53,658 nt of DNA from Nitrospinales bacterium (GCA_023248535.1 JAHFEJ010000012.1:1-53658), one strand, 5' to 3'; shown: positions 17,177 through 27,208, counted from the stretch's first letter. Notes: generated from the sequence alone by a model not told the origin. A program made the numbers and translations.

Positions 17177-17697
17177 GCGGTAAATCCATAATGCCATCGG
17201 AGCGGATTGAGCGTGGCATTTTATTGATACGCGGCGAGAAGGTGATGCTGGACAAAGACCTTGCCACCCTGTACGGCGTTAGCACCAGCAATTTAAATAA
17301 AGCTGTAAGCCGCAATATAGAAAGATTTCCGGCCGATTTTATGCTTCAACTCTCCAAAGAGGAGCATAAAAACTTGAAGTTCCATTTTGGAACATCAAGT
17401 TGGGGCGGCACCCGCAAACCGCCAAGGGCGTTTACCGAACAGGGGGTCGCTATGCTTTCCAGCATTCTTCGCAGTAAACGCGCCGCGCTTGTAAATATAG
17501 AAATCATGAGGGCTTTTGTCCGGCTGAGACAACTTATCGCGTCACATTCCGACCTGGCCCGCAAGCTTGCCGACCTTGAAAAGAAATATGACCGCCAATT
17601 TAAAGCGGTATTTGACGCAATACGCCAACTGATGACCCCGCCCGCCTCCAAACGCCATAAAATCGGGTTTAGTAAAGAGCCGGAAGATAGCCGATGA
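17173..17697 (+). CDS. ORF6N-domain DNA-binding protein between mod and res
   Basis: This is a 174-residue protein. Residues about 12-100 fit the ORF6N domain: [30 protein letters not shown], then [16 protein letters not shown]6N and the related KilA-N domains are DNA-binding modules frequent in phage antirepressors and mobile elements. A coiled coil (about 115-155) follows and may mediate oligomerisation. It overlaps both mod and res by 4 bp (ATGA), so all three proteins are probably made together. It could regulate the operon or modulate the restriction complex; sequence alone does not decide this. Confidence 0.85.
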   Translation: MSGKSIMPSERIERGILLIRGEKVMLDKDLATLYGVSTSNLNKAVSRNIERFPADFMLQLSKEEHKNLKFHFGTSSWGGTRKPPRAFTEQGVAMLSSILRSKRAALVNIEIMRAFVRLRQLIASHSDLARKLADLEKKYDRQFKAVFDAIRQLMTPPASKRHKIGFSKEPEDSR

Positions 17698-20615
17698 CCA
17701 CATCTTTGAACACAGGCACAAGGGATATACCGCTAAAATTCGCCAAAGCGTTATCCTCAATAGTTAATGAAGAATGGGAAGGCGGCAGGCTGGCCGAAAA
17801 GGTAACGCCTGTTACGCGGGACTTGCTTCGGTTCTGGTTTAACGATTCATTCTGCGAAGCGCGGACGATCAACTTTCACGAGGGGCAAAAACAGGCGATT
17901 TTGAACACCATCTATCTGCACGAGGTATTAAAAACCGATTCGGTCTTTGATATGTACAGCGCGGTAAGCAATGAAATCACCGCCGAGATGGATATCGCCT
18001 ACCTGAATAAGGACAAGTTCAGCCATCCGAAATATTGCATGAAACTTGCCACCGGCACTGGTAAGACGTGGGTATTGAGCGCGTTGCTGATTTGGCAATA
18101 TCTCAACGCCAAGCATGAGGAAACCCCCGGCGGACGATTTTTTAAGAACTTCCTGATAGTGGCTCCCGGCCTGATTGTTTACGAGCGGCTTTTGGATGCC
18201 TATCAAGGCAAGGAAGACCAAGGAGGAGGGAGCAGGAATTTCGACACCTCCGATTTCAAGATGTTTGAAGAGCTTTTTATCCCACCCTCTTACAAGGAGG
18301 AGGTTTTCGGCTTCATCCAATCCAATGTAGTTAAGAAGGACGAAATAGGCCGGAAAGTAACCGGGGATGGGCTTATTGCCATTACAAACTGGCACCTTCT
18401 GTCAGGGGAAGATGAGCAAGCGGACGAAATTGAGGTGTCGCCGCTGGAAGACCCTTCCGGCGCCATTAAGGAATTATTGCCCGTTACACCCGGCACATCG
18501 GCGGGACATTCGTTGGAGACGCTAGATAACAAGTATCTAAGCGGCGGGGAGATCGAATATCTGGCCTCATTGGATAATTTAGTGGTTATCAACGATGAAG
18601 CGCACCATATACACGAGACAAAAAAGGCGGGGATAGTATCGGAAGTGGAATGGCAGAAATCACTAAACAGGATTGCCGAGGGGAAAGGAAACAAGTTTAT
18701 TCAGATAGACTTTTCCGCAACGCCTTACGATGTCACCGGAAGCGGACAAAAGCGCACCAAACATTATTTTGCGCATATCGTTGCGGACTTCGATCTAAAA
18801 ACCGCCATCCATCGTGGGCTGGTAAAAACCCTGACGCTTGATAAGCGAAAGGAAATAGCCACGATGGAACTGGATTTTAAAGCCATCAGGGACGGCAACA
18901 AGGTTATGGGGCTTTCGGACGGACAAAAACTTATGCTTCGAGCCGGGCTGCAAAAGCTGAAAATCCTTGAGCAACAATTTGTAGAGTTAACGAAAGATAA
19001 AACTGGATCGTCGGACAAATATCCCAAGATGCTGGTTATCTGTGAAGATACCCAGGTTTCACCTCGTGTAGTCGAGTTTATGGTTAATGAGGGATTAGCC
19101 GCCGAAGACGTGATGCAAATTGATTCCGACAAAAAGGGCAGCATCCCAAAAAAGGAATGGCAGGAAGTAAAACAGCGTCTTTTTAATATGGACAAACACT
19201 CCAATCCAAAAATTGTGGTTTCGGTGTTGATGCTTCGTGAAGGGTTCGACGTAAATAATATCTGCGTAATAGTGCCGCTGAGGGCGACGCAAGCTCCAAT
19301 TCTTTTGGAACAGGTGATCGGACGGGGGCTTCGCCTTATGTGGCGTGAGCCGGAATATCAGGAAGTGAAAAATGAGAACCGGATAGCGATTTTAAAACAC
19401 AAGAAAGAGCCGGGCAATTACCTGGATATTTTGAGCATCGTTGAGCACCCCGCTTTCATGGAATTCTATGACGAACTGGATAAGGAAGGTGTGCTTGGCG
19501 AATCCCACGAAACACCTGACGGAGGAAGCGTATTAGGCGACATTATCCGGGTTGGGCTAAAGGGCAACTATAAGGAATACGATCTTTATTGGCCGGTTAT
19601 TTTGCATGACAAGGACGAGACATTGGGGGAAATAGAATTTCCCTCCGATAAAATGACACCTTTCGACTGGCACAGCCTTGATAAATTAAAAAAGCTGGTT
19701 TCCAAGGAGGGGGAAGTATTTTTCTCCGAGGAAGTAACCGTGAAAACCCGCTTTGGGGAATACCGCGTTACCGCCGATTTGTTCACCGCAAAAAGCTATA
19801 ACGAGATTTTGGCAAAGCTGGTTAAAACCGTTACCAGCGCGTTAGGCAAAGTTGCCGGGCGGGCGGCGAAGGATTTTCCTGTAATGCAGATAAATAACGT
19901 TGCGATTGTGAAGGTAATTGACGATTTCATAAGGAATAGACTTTTCAAGGAGCCGTTTGACCCCTTCGTTGATAACAATTGGAAGGTTTTGCTTTTGTCA
20001 AAGGGCGGCATCGCGGAGCATATCGTAAAAGAAACGAGCCAAGCCATTTATGAGATGCAAAACAACATCCACGTCGAAGACGCGGTGATTCAAAAAATAT
20101 GGTTTTCGGAAATAGATGGATTGAAAATGCGGGAGAACTACTCCCTCGCCGTGGCGAAATCTATTTATGAGCGGCTCCCTTACCCTTCAAACAAGGGAGA
20201 GCTGGAGAAGAACTTTATCCTTTTTTGCGATACTGATTCTGGGGTGGACAGCATCATAAAGATAAATGAAAACTACCATTACTTTGCACATTTCAACTAT
20301 ATCCGCACTGATGGAATGTTGACCTCCTACTACCCGGATTTTATCGTGAAGGTTGGCGAAAATATTTATCTTGTGGAAACAAAGGCGCAAAAAGACGTTA
20401 ATGATCCAAACGTGAAACAAAAGGAACTTGGCGCATTGGACAGGCTTAAAAAGATAAACGAACTGGCGCCGGAAAACCGGATGGAATGCGAATGGAACTA
20501 TGTATTACTTGGCGAGAACACCTTCTATTCCATGAAGGAGCGCGGAGCCTCCATCAAAGAAATAATGGAGTTCGCAAAACTCACCAGCCAAAAAATATCG
20601 GGCATGCTGTTTTAA
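17694..20615 (+). CDS. res: Type III restriction endonuclease subunit (Res)
   Basis: This 973-residue protein is an SF2 helicase-nuclease. Walker A is ATGTGKT near 118-124, the DEAH box is INDEAHH near 299-305, and helicase motif VI is represented by [11 protein letters not shown] near 542-552. The C-terminal nuclease core reads PDFIVKVG...LVETKA (about 879-897), the PD-(D/E)xK active site. Type III Res uses ATP to find paired head-to-head unmethylated sites in complex with Mod and cuts about 25 bp away. All key residues appear intact, so the system looks functional. It is AT-richer than the chromosomal neighbours on both sides. Confidence 0.92.
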   Translation: MTTSLNTGTRDIPLKFAKALSSIVNEEWEGGRLAEKVTPVTRDLLRFWFNDSFCEARTINFHEGQKQAILNTIYLHEVLKTDSVFDMYSAVSNEITAEMDIAYLNKDKFSHPKYCMKLATGTGKTWVLSALLIWQYLNAKHEETPGGRFFKNFLIVAPGLIVYERLLDAYQGKEDQGGGSRNFDTSDFKMFEELFIPPSYKEEVFGFIQSNVVKKDEIGRKVTGDGLIAITNWHLLSGEDEQADEIEVSPLEDPSGAIKELLPVTPGTSAGHSLETLDNKYLSGGEIEYLASLDNLVVINDEAHHIHETKKAGIVSEVEWQKSLNRIAEGKGNKFIQIDFSATPYDVTGSGQKRTKHYFAHIVADFDLKTAIHRGLVKTLTLDKRKEIATMELDFKAIRDGNKVMGLSDGQKLMLRAGLQKLKILEQQFVELTKDKTGSSDKYPKMLVICEDTQVSPRVVEFMVNEGLAAEDVMQIDSDKKGSIPKKEWQEVKQRLFNMDKHSNPKIVVSVLMLREGFDVNNICVIVPLRATQAPILLEQVIGRGLRLMWREPEYQEVKNENRIAILKHKKEPGNYLDILSIVEHPAFMEFYDELDKEGVLGESHETPDGGSVLGDIIRVGLKGNYKEYDLYWPVILHDKDETLGEIEFPSDKMTPFDWHSLDKLKKLVSKEGEVFFSEEVTVKTRFGEYRVTADLFTAKSYNEILAKLVKTVTSALGKVAGRAAKDFPVMQINNVAIVKVIDDFIRNRLFKEPFDPFVDNNWKVLLLSKGGIAEHIVKETSQAIYEMQNNIHVEDAVIQKIWFSEIDGLKMRENYSLAVAKSIYERLPYPSNKGELEKNFILFCDTDSGVDSIIKINENYHYFAHFNYIRTDGMLTSYYPDFIVKVGENIYLVETKAQKDVNDPNVKQKELGALDRLKKINELAPENRMECEWNYVLLGENTFYSMKERGASIKEIMEFAKLTSQKISGMLF

Positions 20616-20739
20616 GATTGGATCAGTCGAGGAGCATCATTGAGAAACTGGCCGCAGGAATGCAAGCACTATCGAACACACACGCGCCTTTTCCCCCAAC
20701 GCGGCAAGCCGGACTGATGGCCGGATTGACCGCTACCGG

Positions 20740-20748
20740 TGCTACAAT
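20740..20748 (+). promoter_or_regulatory. Putative extended -10 promoter for aroK
   Basis: TGCTACAAT (TG at 20740-20741, hexamer 20743-20748) matches an extended -10 element. It lies 13 nt before the aroK ATG, which would leave a leader of only about 7 nt. No correctly spaced -35 hexamer is visible. Confidence 0.35.
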
Positions 20749-20761
20749 TACCGGAACGAAT

Positions 20762-21304
20762 ATGAAGAAAAAATACGGCAAGATCGTGATGCTGGGCTTC
20801 AAGGGGAGCGGCAAAAGCAGCGTTGGCAAACAGCTGGCGAAGCAATGCGGTTTCGCCTTCGTTGACATCGACGCGGTGATAGAGTCCGCCCACGCCAAAG
20901 GGGGACGCCGGAGCGGCGTGCGCGCGATCTATAAAAAGCACGGGCGGGAGTACTTTTTGAAAATGGAAGGAAACGCGCTGAAAAAAACCGCGCGGATGGC
21001 AAAAGCGGTGATTTCGCTGGGCGGGGCATCCCCCCTCAACCCGGCGTTCGACAAGGCGCTGTTCACCAACGCCCGCTTCGTCTACCTGAAGGCGAGACGG
21101 GATGTGCTTTTCGCCCGCATCATGGAAAAAGGGATACCGCCGTTTTTCGACAAGGAAAATCCGCGCCGCTCGTTCAACGCGCTTTTTAAACAGCGGACGC
21201 CCGTCTACGAACGGATCGCCGACATCATTGAGGAAAACAGCGGTACGCGCACGCCCGGCGAAGTGGCCGGCGGAATCCTGAAAAAATTGGAGGGGGATCA
21301 ATGA
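20762..21304 (+). CDS. aroK: Shikimate kinase
   Basis: This 180-residue enzyme phosphorylates shikimate, step five of the shikimate pathway. The P-loop GFKGSGKSS is at residues 10-18, DID (29-31) forms the Mg/shikimate site, and GGAS near 84-87 matches the shikimate-binding GGG segment. The usual F-R-E of EXXFR is represented by REYFLKMEG. Start ATG at 20762 gives the expected family length; longer frames would use codons in the preceding gap. Its stop overlaps the aroC start (ATGA), and the next enzyme but one in the pathway is therefore co-translated. No convincing Shine-Dalgarno is present. Confidence 0.9.
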   Translation: MKKKYGKIVMLGFKGSGKSSVGKQLAKQCGFAFVDIDAVIESAHAKGGRRSGVRAIYKKHGREYFLKMEGNALKKTARMAKAVISLGGASPLNPAFDKALFTNARFVYLKARRDVLFARIMEKGIPPFFDKENPRRSFNALFKQRTPVYERIADIIEENSGTRTPGEVAGGILKKLEGDQ

Positions 21305-22359
21305 ACAACAGTTTTGGACGGATATTGCGGTTGACAAGCTGGGGGGAATCGCACGGCCCCGCCATCGGCGGCGTATTGGACGGCGTGCCGGCGGGGATCG
21401 CGCTGGCCGAGGCCGACCTGCAAAAAGAGCTAGACCGGCGCAAGCCGGGGCAGAGCCGCGTCAGTTCCCAGCGCAAGGAACCGGATACCGTGAAGATACT
21501 CTCCGGGATCTTTGAAGGGACGACGACGGGCGCCCCCATCGGCTTCATCATCGAAAACGTGGATAAAAACTCCGGCCACTACGACGCCATCAAAGACATC
21601 TGGCGTCCCGGCCACTCCGATTACACCCTCGACGTGAAGTACGGCATCCGCGACCACCGCGGCGGCGGCCGGAGCAGCGCCCGCGAAACGGCGGTCAGGG
21701 TGGCAGCGGGGGCCATCGCCCGCAAGATCATCCCGGAGATATGGATCACCGGGTACACCGTCCAGATCGGGGACATCAAGATCGAAAAATTCGATGAAAC
21801 CGAAATAGGGAACAACGCCGTCCGCGCGCCGGATGCGGCCGCCGCGGCGAAAATGATCGCGCTGATAGACGAATTGCGGAAAGAGGGGGATTCGGCCGGC
21901 GGCATCGTGGAGATCATCGCCGAGAACGCGCCACCGGGATTGGGCGCGCCGGTCTACGGCAAGCTGAACGCCGACATCGCCGCCGCATTGATGGGGATCA
22001 ACGCGGTGAAAGGGGTGGAGATCGGCAGCGGGTTCAAATGCGCGTCGATGCGGGGAAGCAGGCATAACGATCAGATGGAAATGCGCGACGGCAAGGTGGC
22101 CTTCCGCACCAACAACGCGGGGGGCATCCTCGGCGGCATCTCCAACGGCGATACCATCGTCGCCCGCATCGCGGTCAAGCCGACCCCTTCGATACTCATG
22201 GAACAGGATGCGGTCGACAAGAACGGATTCGGCCGCAAAGTGAGCGTGGAAGGGCGGCACGACCCCTGTATCTGTCCCCGCGCGGTTCCCGTGGCCGAGG
22301 CGATGATGGCGCTGGTGCTGGCCGATCACGTCCTGCTGCAGCGCGCCGCGAGGATGTAA
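21301..22359 (+). CDS. aroC: Chorismate synthase
   Basis: This 352-residue enzyme makes chorismate from EPSP with reduced FMN and is the last step of the shikimate pathway. It has the three family signatures: GESHGPAIG (16-24), GGGRSSARET (about 121-130) and RHDPCICPRAVPVAEAM near the C terminus. Length is normal for the short bacterial form. It is coupled to aroK through an ATGA overlap and followed 7 bp later by maf, so aroK-aroC-maf-coaE form one operon. Confidence 0.97.
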   Translation: MNNSFGRILRLTSWGESHGPAIGGVLDGVPAGIALAEADLQKELDRRKPGQSRVSSQRKEPDTVKILSGIFEGTTTGAPIGFIIENVDKNSGHYDAIKDIWRPGHSDYTLDVKYGIRDHRGGGRSSARETAVRVAAGAIARKIIPEIWITGYTVQIGDIKIEKFDETEIGNNAVRAPDAAAAAKMIALIDELRKEGDSAGGIVEIIAENAPPGLGAPVYGKLNADIAAALMGINAVKGVEIGSGFKCASMRGSRHNDQMEMRDGKVAFRTNNAGGILGGISNGDTIVARIAVKPTPSILMEQDAVDKNGFGRKVSVEGRHDPCICPRAVPVAEAMMALVLADHVLLQRAARM

Positions 22360-22366
22360 GCGGGGC

Positions 22367-22960
22367 ATGAAGCCTATCGCGGTGGTGCTCGGCTCCTCCT
22401 CCCCCCGGCGCAAGGAGATTCTGGAGGATATCGGCATCCGGTTCACCGTGGCGCACGCCGATATCGACGAATCGGCCCTGCCGGGAGAGGCGGTGGATCA
22501 AACCGCCCTGCGGCTGGCGCGGGAAAAGGCGCTGAAGATATCGTTACGGCATCCCGGCGCGCTGGTCATCGGGGCCGATACGCTGGTGGCGCTGGACGGG
22601 GAAATGCTGGGAAAGCCGGACGACGCCCCGCACGCGGCGGCGATGCTGGAAAAGCTCAGCGGCAAAACGCACGATGTGTTCACGGCGGTCGCGTTCGCGC
22701 TCGCCAGCGAAGGGCGGGAGGAGAGCTTCCTCTGCCAATCGCGGGTGGCGTTCAAAAATCTCGGCCGCGCCGCCATCGACGCCTACGTCGCCACCGGCGA
22801 ACCGCTGGGCAAGGCGGGGGCCTATGCCATCCAGGGCCAAGGGGCGGCGCTCATCGAAGGCCATGCGGGATCGTTCAGCAATATCGTCGGCCTCCCCGCG
22901 CGGGAGGTCTTGCGTTTTTTCATGGCGTTCGGCATCGAACGCCTGCCGTGGAAAAACTGA
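22367..22960 (+). CDS. maf: Maf-family nucleotide pyrophosphatase
   Basis: This is a 197-residue protein. SSSPRR (10-15) with the following K/E, the catalytic GADTLV (about 67-72), GKAGAYAIQG and GSFSNIVGLP are conserved Maf motifs. Maf proteins hydrolyse dTTP, UTP or modified NTPs, cleansing the nucleotide pool; some are linked to septum inhibition. The GxAGxYxIQG form suggests the dTTP/UTP-specific YhdE-like subgroup. It lies between aroC (7-bp gap) and coaE (2-bp gap). Confidence 0.93.
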   Translation: MKPIAVVLGSSSPRRKEILEDIGIRFTVAHADIDESALPGEAVDQTALRLAREKALKISLRHPGALVIGADTLVALDGEMLGKPDDAPHAAAMLEKLSGKTHDVFTAVAFALASEGREESFLCQSRVAFKNLGRAAIDAYVATGEPLGKAGAYAIQGQGAALIEGHAGSFSNIVGLPAREVLRFFMAFGIERLPWKN

Positions 22961-22962
22961 CC

Positions 22963-23565
22963 ATGCCGGTCATCGGCCTCACCGGCGGCATTGCATCGGG
23001 AAAATCCACGGTCCTCAGGATTTTCAAACGGATGGGGGCGGTCATCATCGATGCCGATCTGCTCGCGCGCAAGGCGGTTGAACCCGGCACGCCGGGGTGG
23101 CATGCCATCAAGGCGCGTTGGGGCAAAAAGGTTTTCCATAAAAACGGCCGCCTCGACCGCGCCGCGCTGGGGGCCATCGTTTTCAAAAATCCGGCGGAAC
23201 GCGCGGCGCTCAACGCCATCGTCCACCCCGAAGTTTTCCGGATGGAAAAGGAACAGATCGCCGCGCATCGGCGGCGGAATAAAAATGCCGTCATCGTGGT
23301 GGATGCCGCCGTGATGCTGGAGAGCGGATCGCAAAAATGGAAAGACGCCGTGGTGGTGGTGGCGGCGGACGAAAAAGAACAGTTGGCCCGCCTTATGGGC
23401 AAGGGGATGAAAAAGGCCGACGCGCTGGCGCGGATGCGCGCCCAGATGCCGTTGCGTGAAAAGCGTGAAATGGCGGATTACGTGGTGGAGAACAACGGAT
23501 CGCTGGCGGAATGCCGCAAAAACGCCGCCGCCGTATACCGCCAAATCCTCCGCGGCCGCCCCTGA
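22963..23565 (+). CDS. coaE: Dephospho-CoA kinase
   Basis: This 200-residue P-loop kinase catalyses the last step of coenzyme A synthesis, phosphorylation of the dephospho-CoA ribose. Walker A is GGIASGKST (7-15), the conserved DAD follows near 29-31, and IVHPEVF near 83-89 matches the CoA-binding HP motif. I start at the ATG at 22963, two bases after the maf stop, giving MPVIGLTGGIASGKS; a GTG at 22948 would add five residues and overlap maf. It is the last gene of the aroK operon. Confidence 0.93.
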   Translation: MPVIGLTGGIASGKSTVLRIFKRMGAVIIDADLLARKAVEPGTPGWHAIKARWGKKVFHKNGRLDRAALGAIVFKNPAERAALNAIVHPEVFRMEKEQIAAHRRRNKNAVIVVDAAVMLESGSQKWKDAVVVVAADEKEQLARLMGKGMKKADALARMRAQMPLREKREMADYVVENNGSLAECRKNAAAVYRQILRGRP

Positions 23566-23612
23566 ACCGCATCCATTAGCACAACAGGCCGCCGCCATGT
23601 TAAGGTAATGGC

Positions 23613-25067
23613 GTGGGGAAAAACAAAGGCTTAACCATTCTCTTTGCCGCGTCCGAAGCGCTTCCGTTCGCCAAGACCGGCGGGCTGGGGGATGTTGCCG
23701 GCGGGTTGCCGCGTGCGCTGGCCGAAGCCGGCTGCTCGGTCGCCGTGCTGTTGCCGCTGTACGGTTGCATCGATAAAAACAAGCTGCAAAAAACCGCCTC
23801 CTCAATCACCGTGATGATTGGCGGCCGCCCTTACATCACCACGCTGTACAAAAAAGAGGTGTTTCCCGGTGTCACGCACTGGTTCCTGCACCAGCCGGAA
23901 CTTTACTACAGCCGCCCCAACATCTACGGCGACCAGAACGGCGACTACCCGGACAACGACGCGCGTTTCATTTTTTTCAACCGGGTGCTGGCCGAATTTC
24001 CCGCCGCCGCCAATTTGCGCCCCGATGTGGTGCATGTAAACGACTGGCATCTGGGCTTGGCGCCGCTGTACCTGAAACTGTTGCCGCAGGGGCATCCGAT
24101 GCGCGGCACGCCAAGCGTTTTTTCAATCCACAACCTCGCCTATCAGGGATTGTTTCCCCGCGAATCGTATCCGCTCACCGGCCTGCCGGAAAAATACTTT
24201 TCGGATGACGGCGTGGAGATATGGGGAAAGATCAACTTTATGAAGGCCGGTATCCTTTTCGCCGATGCGGTGACGGCGGTGAGTCCGACGTATGCAAAAG
24301 AGATATTGGGCAAGGAACTCGGCTTTGGGCTGGAAAAACCGCTTAACCGGCGCAAGAAATCACTGTTCGGCATTTTGAACGGCATTGACGCCGATGAGTG
24401 GAACCCCGCCACCGATAAACATCTCCCCGCCGCCTACAGCGCGAAAAAGATGGCCGGGAAGGTAAAGTGCCGCGAAGCTCTGCTGAAAAAGTTCAGCCTG
24501 CCGGACGTGCCGGGACGGGCGGTCGTCGGCATCGTTTCGCGCATGGTGGAACAGAAGGGTTTCGGCCTCATCACCGCCGCCGAGAAAGAGCTGATGAAGC
24601 TGAATATCGCGCTGGTGGTGCTCGGCACGGGTCAGCCAAAATACGAAAACGAACTCCGGGATATCGCCAAAAAGCATCCCGGCCGGGTAGGGCTCACCAT
24701 TGGCTACGACGAGGGGCTGGCCCACCTGATCGAAGCGGGGAGCGACCTCTTCCTGATGCCGTCGCATTTCGAGCCATGCGGGCTGAACCAGATGTACTCG
24801 CTGCGCTACGGCACGGTGCCGGTGGTACGGGCGACCGGCGGGCTGGCCGATACGGTGGTGAATTGGCAACCGGCTGGCAAAAAGGGGAACGGCTTCCTGT
24901 TCAAGGCCGCAACGCCGCAGGCGTTCGTTGCCTCGGTGAAGAATGCGCTCAAGGCCTTCGGCAATAAAAAAGAATGGAACCGCATCGTCCAAAACGGCAT
25001 GGCGGAAGACCACTCGTGGCGCAAAAGCGCCGAACGGTATCTGGCGCTCTACCGCACCCTCGTATAA
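23613..25067 (+). CDS. glgA: Glycogen (starch) synthase, ADP-glucose type
   Basis: This 484-residue GT5 enzyme extends alpha-1,4-glucan from ADP-glucose. The N-terminal KTGGLGDVAGGLP (about 21-33) is the ADP-glucose binding signature, and the C-terminal HFEPCGLNQMYSLRYG with ATGGLADTV is the family catalytic/donor region. Start is GTG with AAGG upstream. No other glycogen gene (glgB, glgC, glgP) is adjacent. The protein is full length with all motifs intact. Confidence 0.95.
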   Translation: MGKNKGLTILFAASEALPFAKTGGLGDVAGGLPRALAEAGCSVAVLLPLYGCIDKNKLQKTASSITVMIGGRPYITTLYKKEVFPGVTHWFLHQPELYYSRPNIYGDQNGDYPDNDARFIFFNRVLAEFPAAANLRPDVVHVNDWHLGLAPLYLKLLPQGHPMRGTPSVFSIHNLAYQGLFPRESYPLTGLPEKYFSDDGVEIWGKINFMKAGILFADAVTAVSPTYAKEILGKELGFGLEKPLNRRKKSLFGILNGIDADEWNPATDKHLPAAYSAKKMAGKVKCREALLKKFSLPDVPGRAVVGIVSRMVEQKGFGLITAAEKELMKLNIALVVLGTGQPKYENELRDIAKKHPGRVGLTIGYDEGLAHLIEAGSDLFLMPSHFEPCGLNQMYSLRYGTVPVVRATGGLADTVVNWQPAGKKGNGFLFKAATPQAFVASVKNALKAFGNKKEWNRIVQNGMAEDHSWRKSAERYLALYRTLV

Positions 25068-25162
25068 TCGCCCATTCCTTTAATCCCGGCCCCGGCTTTA
25101 CAAAACTCCACGGCGGACGTATGGTGGAAGTGGGTACATTGCACCCCCCAGAAGGAGCCGCC

Positions 25163-25975
25163 ATGACCAGCTCATACACTATCCGGCCTTCCGCGGTGGC
25201 GGGAATGTTCTACCCCGGCGATCCACAAACCTTGCTGGATGATCTGCGGGGGTATATAAACGCCGCGCCGCAAGGAAACGCCCGTCCGCTCGCCGCCATT
25301 TCGCCCCACGCCGGATGGCACTACTCCGGGCATGTGGCGGGAGCCGTTTTCGCCTCCATTGAGGTGCCGAACCGGGTGATACTCATCGGGCCGAATCACC
25401 GCGGACGCGGGGCGGCGCTGGCTCTCGACCCGCATGATGCATGGGAGTTCCCGTTTGGCGAGGTGCCAGTGGACCGTGAACTGGGCGCCCTGCTGCTGCA
25501 ATACTGCCCGCAATTGAAGGAAGATTCCGCGGCCCATGCCCAGGAACACTCGCTGGAAGTGATCGTGCCGTTTCTTCACGCCAAGAACCCGGCGGTGAAG
25601 ATCGCGCCGGTCTGTGTTGGCACGCACGACGCGCACAAACTCGCGGCGTTGGCCGCCGCCGTGGCGCGCGCCGCGAGGGAGACCGGCGCTCTGGTGGTGG
25701 CGAGCACCGACATGACCCACTACCTTTCCGATAAAACGGCACGCGCCATTGATGGCAAAATGATCGAAACGCTTACATCGCTCGACCCGGAAAAAATCCT
25801 TGCCGCCGCCCTGGGGGAACAGGCGCTCTGCGGCGCGGGACCGGTCTATGTGACGGTGTCCGCCGCGCGTGAAAACGGCGCACGGAACTTTGAAGTGATC
25901 CGCTATGCCACGTCGGGGGACATCGAAGGGAATCGGGACGCCGTGGTGGGATACGGCGGATTCGTTATTTCCTGA
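25163..25975 (+). CDS. MEMO1-family protein (AmmeMemoRadiSam system protein B)
   Basis: This 270-residue protein matches the MEMO1 family: RPSAVAGMFYPGDP near the N terminus, SPHAGWHYSGHVAG with its metal-site His, GPNHRGRG, the EHSLEVIVPFL segment and STDMTHY. The fold resembles LigB dioxygenases with a conserved His/His/Cys-type metal site. In bacteria it usually travels with an AMMECR1 protein and a radical SAM enzyme in an uncharacterised system; neither is next to it here. An AAGGAG lies 5 nt before the ATG at 25163, which fixes the start. Its 3' end overlaps the convergent zinc-ribbon gene by 11 bp. Confidence 0.9.
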   Translation: MTSSYTIRPSAVAGMFYPGDPQTLLDDLRGYINAAPQGNARPLAAISPHAGWHYSGHVAGAVFASIEVPNRVILIGPNHRGRGAALALDPHDAWEFPFGEVPVDRELGALLLQYCPQLKEDSAAHAQEHSLEVIVPFLHAKNPAVKIAPVCVGTHDAHKLAALAAAVARAARETGALVVASTDMTHYLSDKTARAIDGKMIETLTSLDPEKILAAALGEQALCGAGPVYVTVSAARENGARNFEVIRYATSGDIEGNRDAVVGYGGFVIS

Positions 25976-26366
25976 AGAAAACTCCCCAGGAGTTGCGCAA
26001 CGCCGCGCCGCCATAGATCAACAGAAGAACGCCGACCGTCCAGTTGAAATACCCTCCGTGGTGTACGCCGCGGAGGGCGAACGTCGTGCCGAGGCCGATA
26101 AAACCGGCGGCAAGCAGCAACGTGAGGCCCGACCTCAACCATCCATTAACCTCGTCCGGCGGCTGCTGGAACGCAAAAAACGCGCGGATGTTGTTCAAGT
26201 AAGGATAGAGATGCCCCTTGATCGCCGCGGCAGGCCCCTGCAATTCCGCTTGGCAGTACATGCATTTCTGCTCGCTGGGGCGGTTGGGACAGCCACAACC
26301 GGGACATTCGATGAAATGAAGTTTATCGGTGCCGCCGCCGGGTTTGCCCCCACGTCTGTATATCAT
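25965..26366 (-). CDS. Zinc-ribbon membrane protein of unknown function
   Basis: This is a 133-residue protein. Cysteines at 21, 24, 35 and 38 (CPGC...CMYC, with an extra Cys at 26) form an N-terminal zinc ribbon. Two hydrophobic segments (about 78-100 and 107-123) anchor it in the membrane. No known family name comes to mind. The start overlaps the stop of the Hda-like gene (ATGA), so its translation is probably coupled to that gene. Its last 11 bp overlap the convergent MEMO1 gene. Confidence 0.7.
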   Translation of the reverse strand: MIYRRGGKPGGGTDKLHFIECPGCGCPNRPSEQKCMYCQAELQGPAAAIKGHLYPYLNNIRAFFAFQQPPDEVNGWLRSGLTLLLAAGFIGLGTTFALRGVHHGGYFNWTVGVLLLIYGGAALRNSWGVFFRK

Positions 26367-27133
26367 GATACTTCTGAATCTAACACGCGTTTTAAAAGTT
26401 GTAAACCGATACGTTTACTCCCCGGCGCGAGGCTCTTCTCCAGCCGCCCGGCAAGCGCCAGCAGATCGCCAACGGAGCGGCCGCTCCGTTCCAGGATGTA
26501 GCCGAGCGCGCGGGGGGTGAGGCTGATGCTCCGGTCCTGCGCGATTTTCCGCAGAATGATGGCCCGTTCTTCGTCCCCGGGCCGTTTCAAAGTCACCACC
26601 ATACCGGTCAACAGGCGGCTGGAGAGGTAATCGGGCATCTCCGCTTTCGTGGGGGAACTCTTCATCGTTACCGCGATATGTCCGCCGGCGGAGACGAGCG
26701 TGTTGAAAAGGTTAAAGGCCTCCTCGTGCAAATTGCCGGGGGCGGGCGCGGCATCAAGGTTGTCTATGCAGACTAGCGGAAAAGCGGCGGCCTCCCTGAA
26801 CAGCCGGGCGGTATCCCGCTCCGTCAACCCCGCCATCAGGGCGGCGTCGATAAACGCCCCCTTTTTCCAGTTAAGCAGAATTCCTTTCAACAGATGCGTT
26901 TTGCCGCTTTGCCGCCGGCCGACGATGACGAAGGCGGCGGGACTTTTAACGGTGAAGGAGCGGGCGGCGGCGAGCGCGACCCGGTTTTCAACACCGGGGT
27001 AAAACCGGTCCAGCGCGAACAGTTTTTCCTCCGGCAACAGCAGAGGCATCGCCAGCTGCTTTGATGGAATAGTTCTTTTCCCGCCCACCGGCCCCCCTTT
27101 CAGCAAGGTTTTAAATTTACTATTATTAAGCAT
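26363..27133 (-). CDS. Hda-like DnaA-family ATPase
   Basis: This is a 256-residue protein. Walker A is GRRQSGKT (72-79) and Walker B is VCIDNLD (121-127), followed by a DnaA-like AAA+ lid. It lacks the DnaA domain IV that binds DnaA boxes. QLAMPL (26-31) fits the beta-clamp binding motif at the N terminus of Hda, and LDRFYPGVEN matches the Hda region that follows. Hda with the clamp stimulates ATP hydrolysis by DnaA to limit re-initiation. A much longer frame continues upstream but only as antisense to mutL. The ATG at 27133 is the first plausible start. It is coupled downstream to the zinc-ribbon gene. Confidence 0.8.
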   Translation of the reverse strand: MLNNSKFKTLLKGGPVGGKRTIPSKQLAMPLLLPEEKLFALDRFYPGVENRVALAAARSFTVKSPAAFVIVGRRQSGKTHLLKGILLNWKKGAFIDAALMAGLTERDTARLFREAAAFPLVCIDNLDAAPAPGNLHEEAFNLFNTLVSAGGHIAVTMKSSPTKAEMPDYLSSRLLTGMVVTLKRPGDEERAIILRKIAQDRSISLTPRALGYILERSGRSVGDLLALAGRLEKSLAPGSKRIGLQLLKRVLDSEVS

Positions 27134-27208
27134 ACAATACTCTTGACATATCCGGCGGTTGCGTATAGCATCCACCGTGAAAGAACTATTGTAACTAAAA
27201 AGGGGGCT
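27134..27208. promoter_or_regulatory. Divergent promoter region, hda-like gene / mutL
   Basis: On the plus strand TTGACA (27143-27148) lies about 15 bp before TATAGC, a possible mutL promoter. On the minus strand TACAAT and TATACG hexamers could serve the Hda-like gene. Only 75 bp separate the two start codons, so the promoters must overlap or abut. Confidence 0.4.

Noticed and set aside
20486-20761. Longer start for shikimate kinase overlapping res
   Set aside because: The extension is the out-of-frame shadow of the res 3' end and shows no family similarity; the ATG at 20762 gives normal length.
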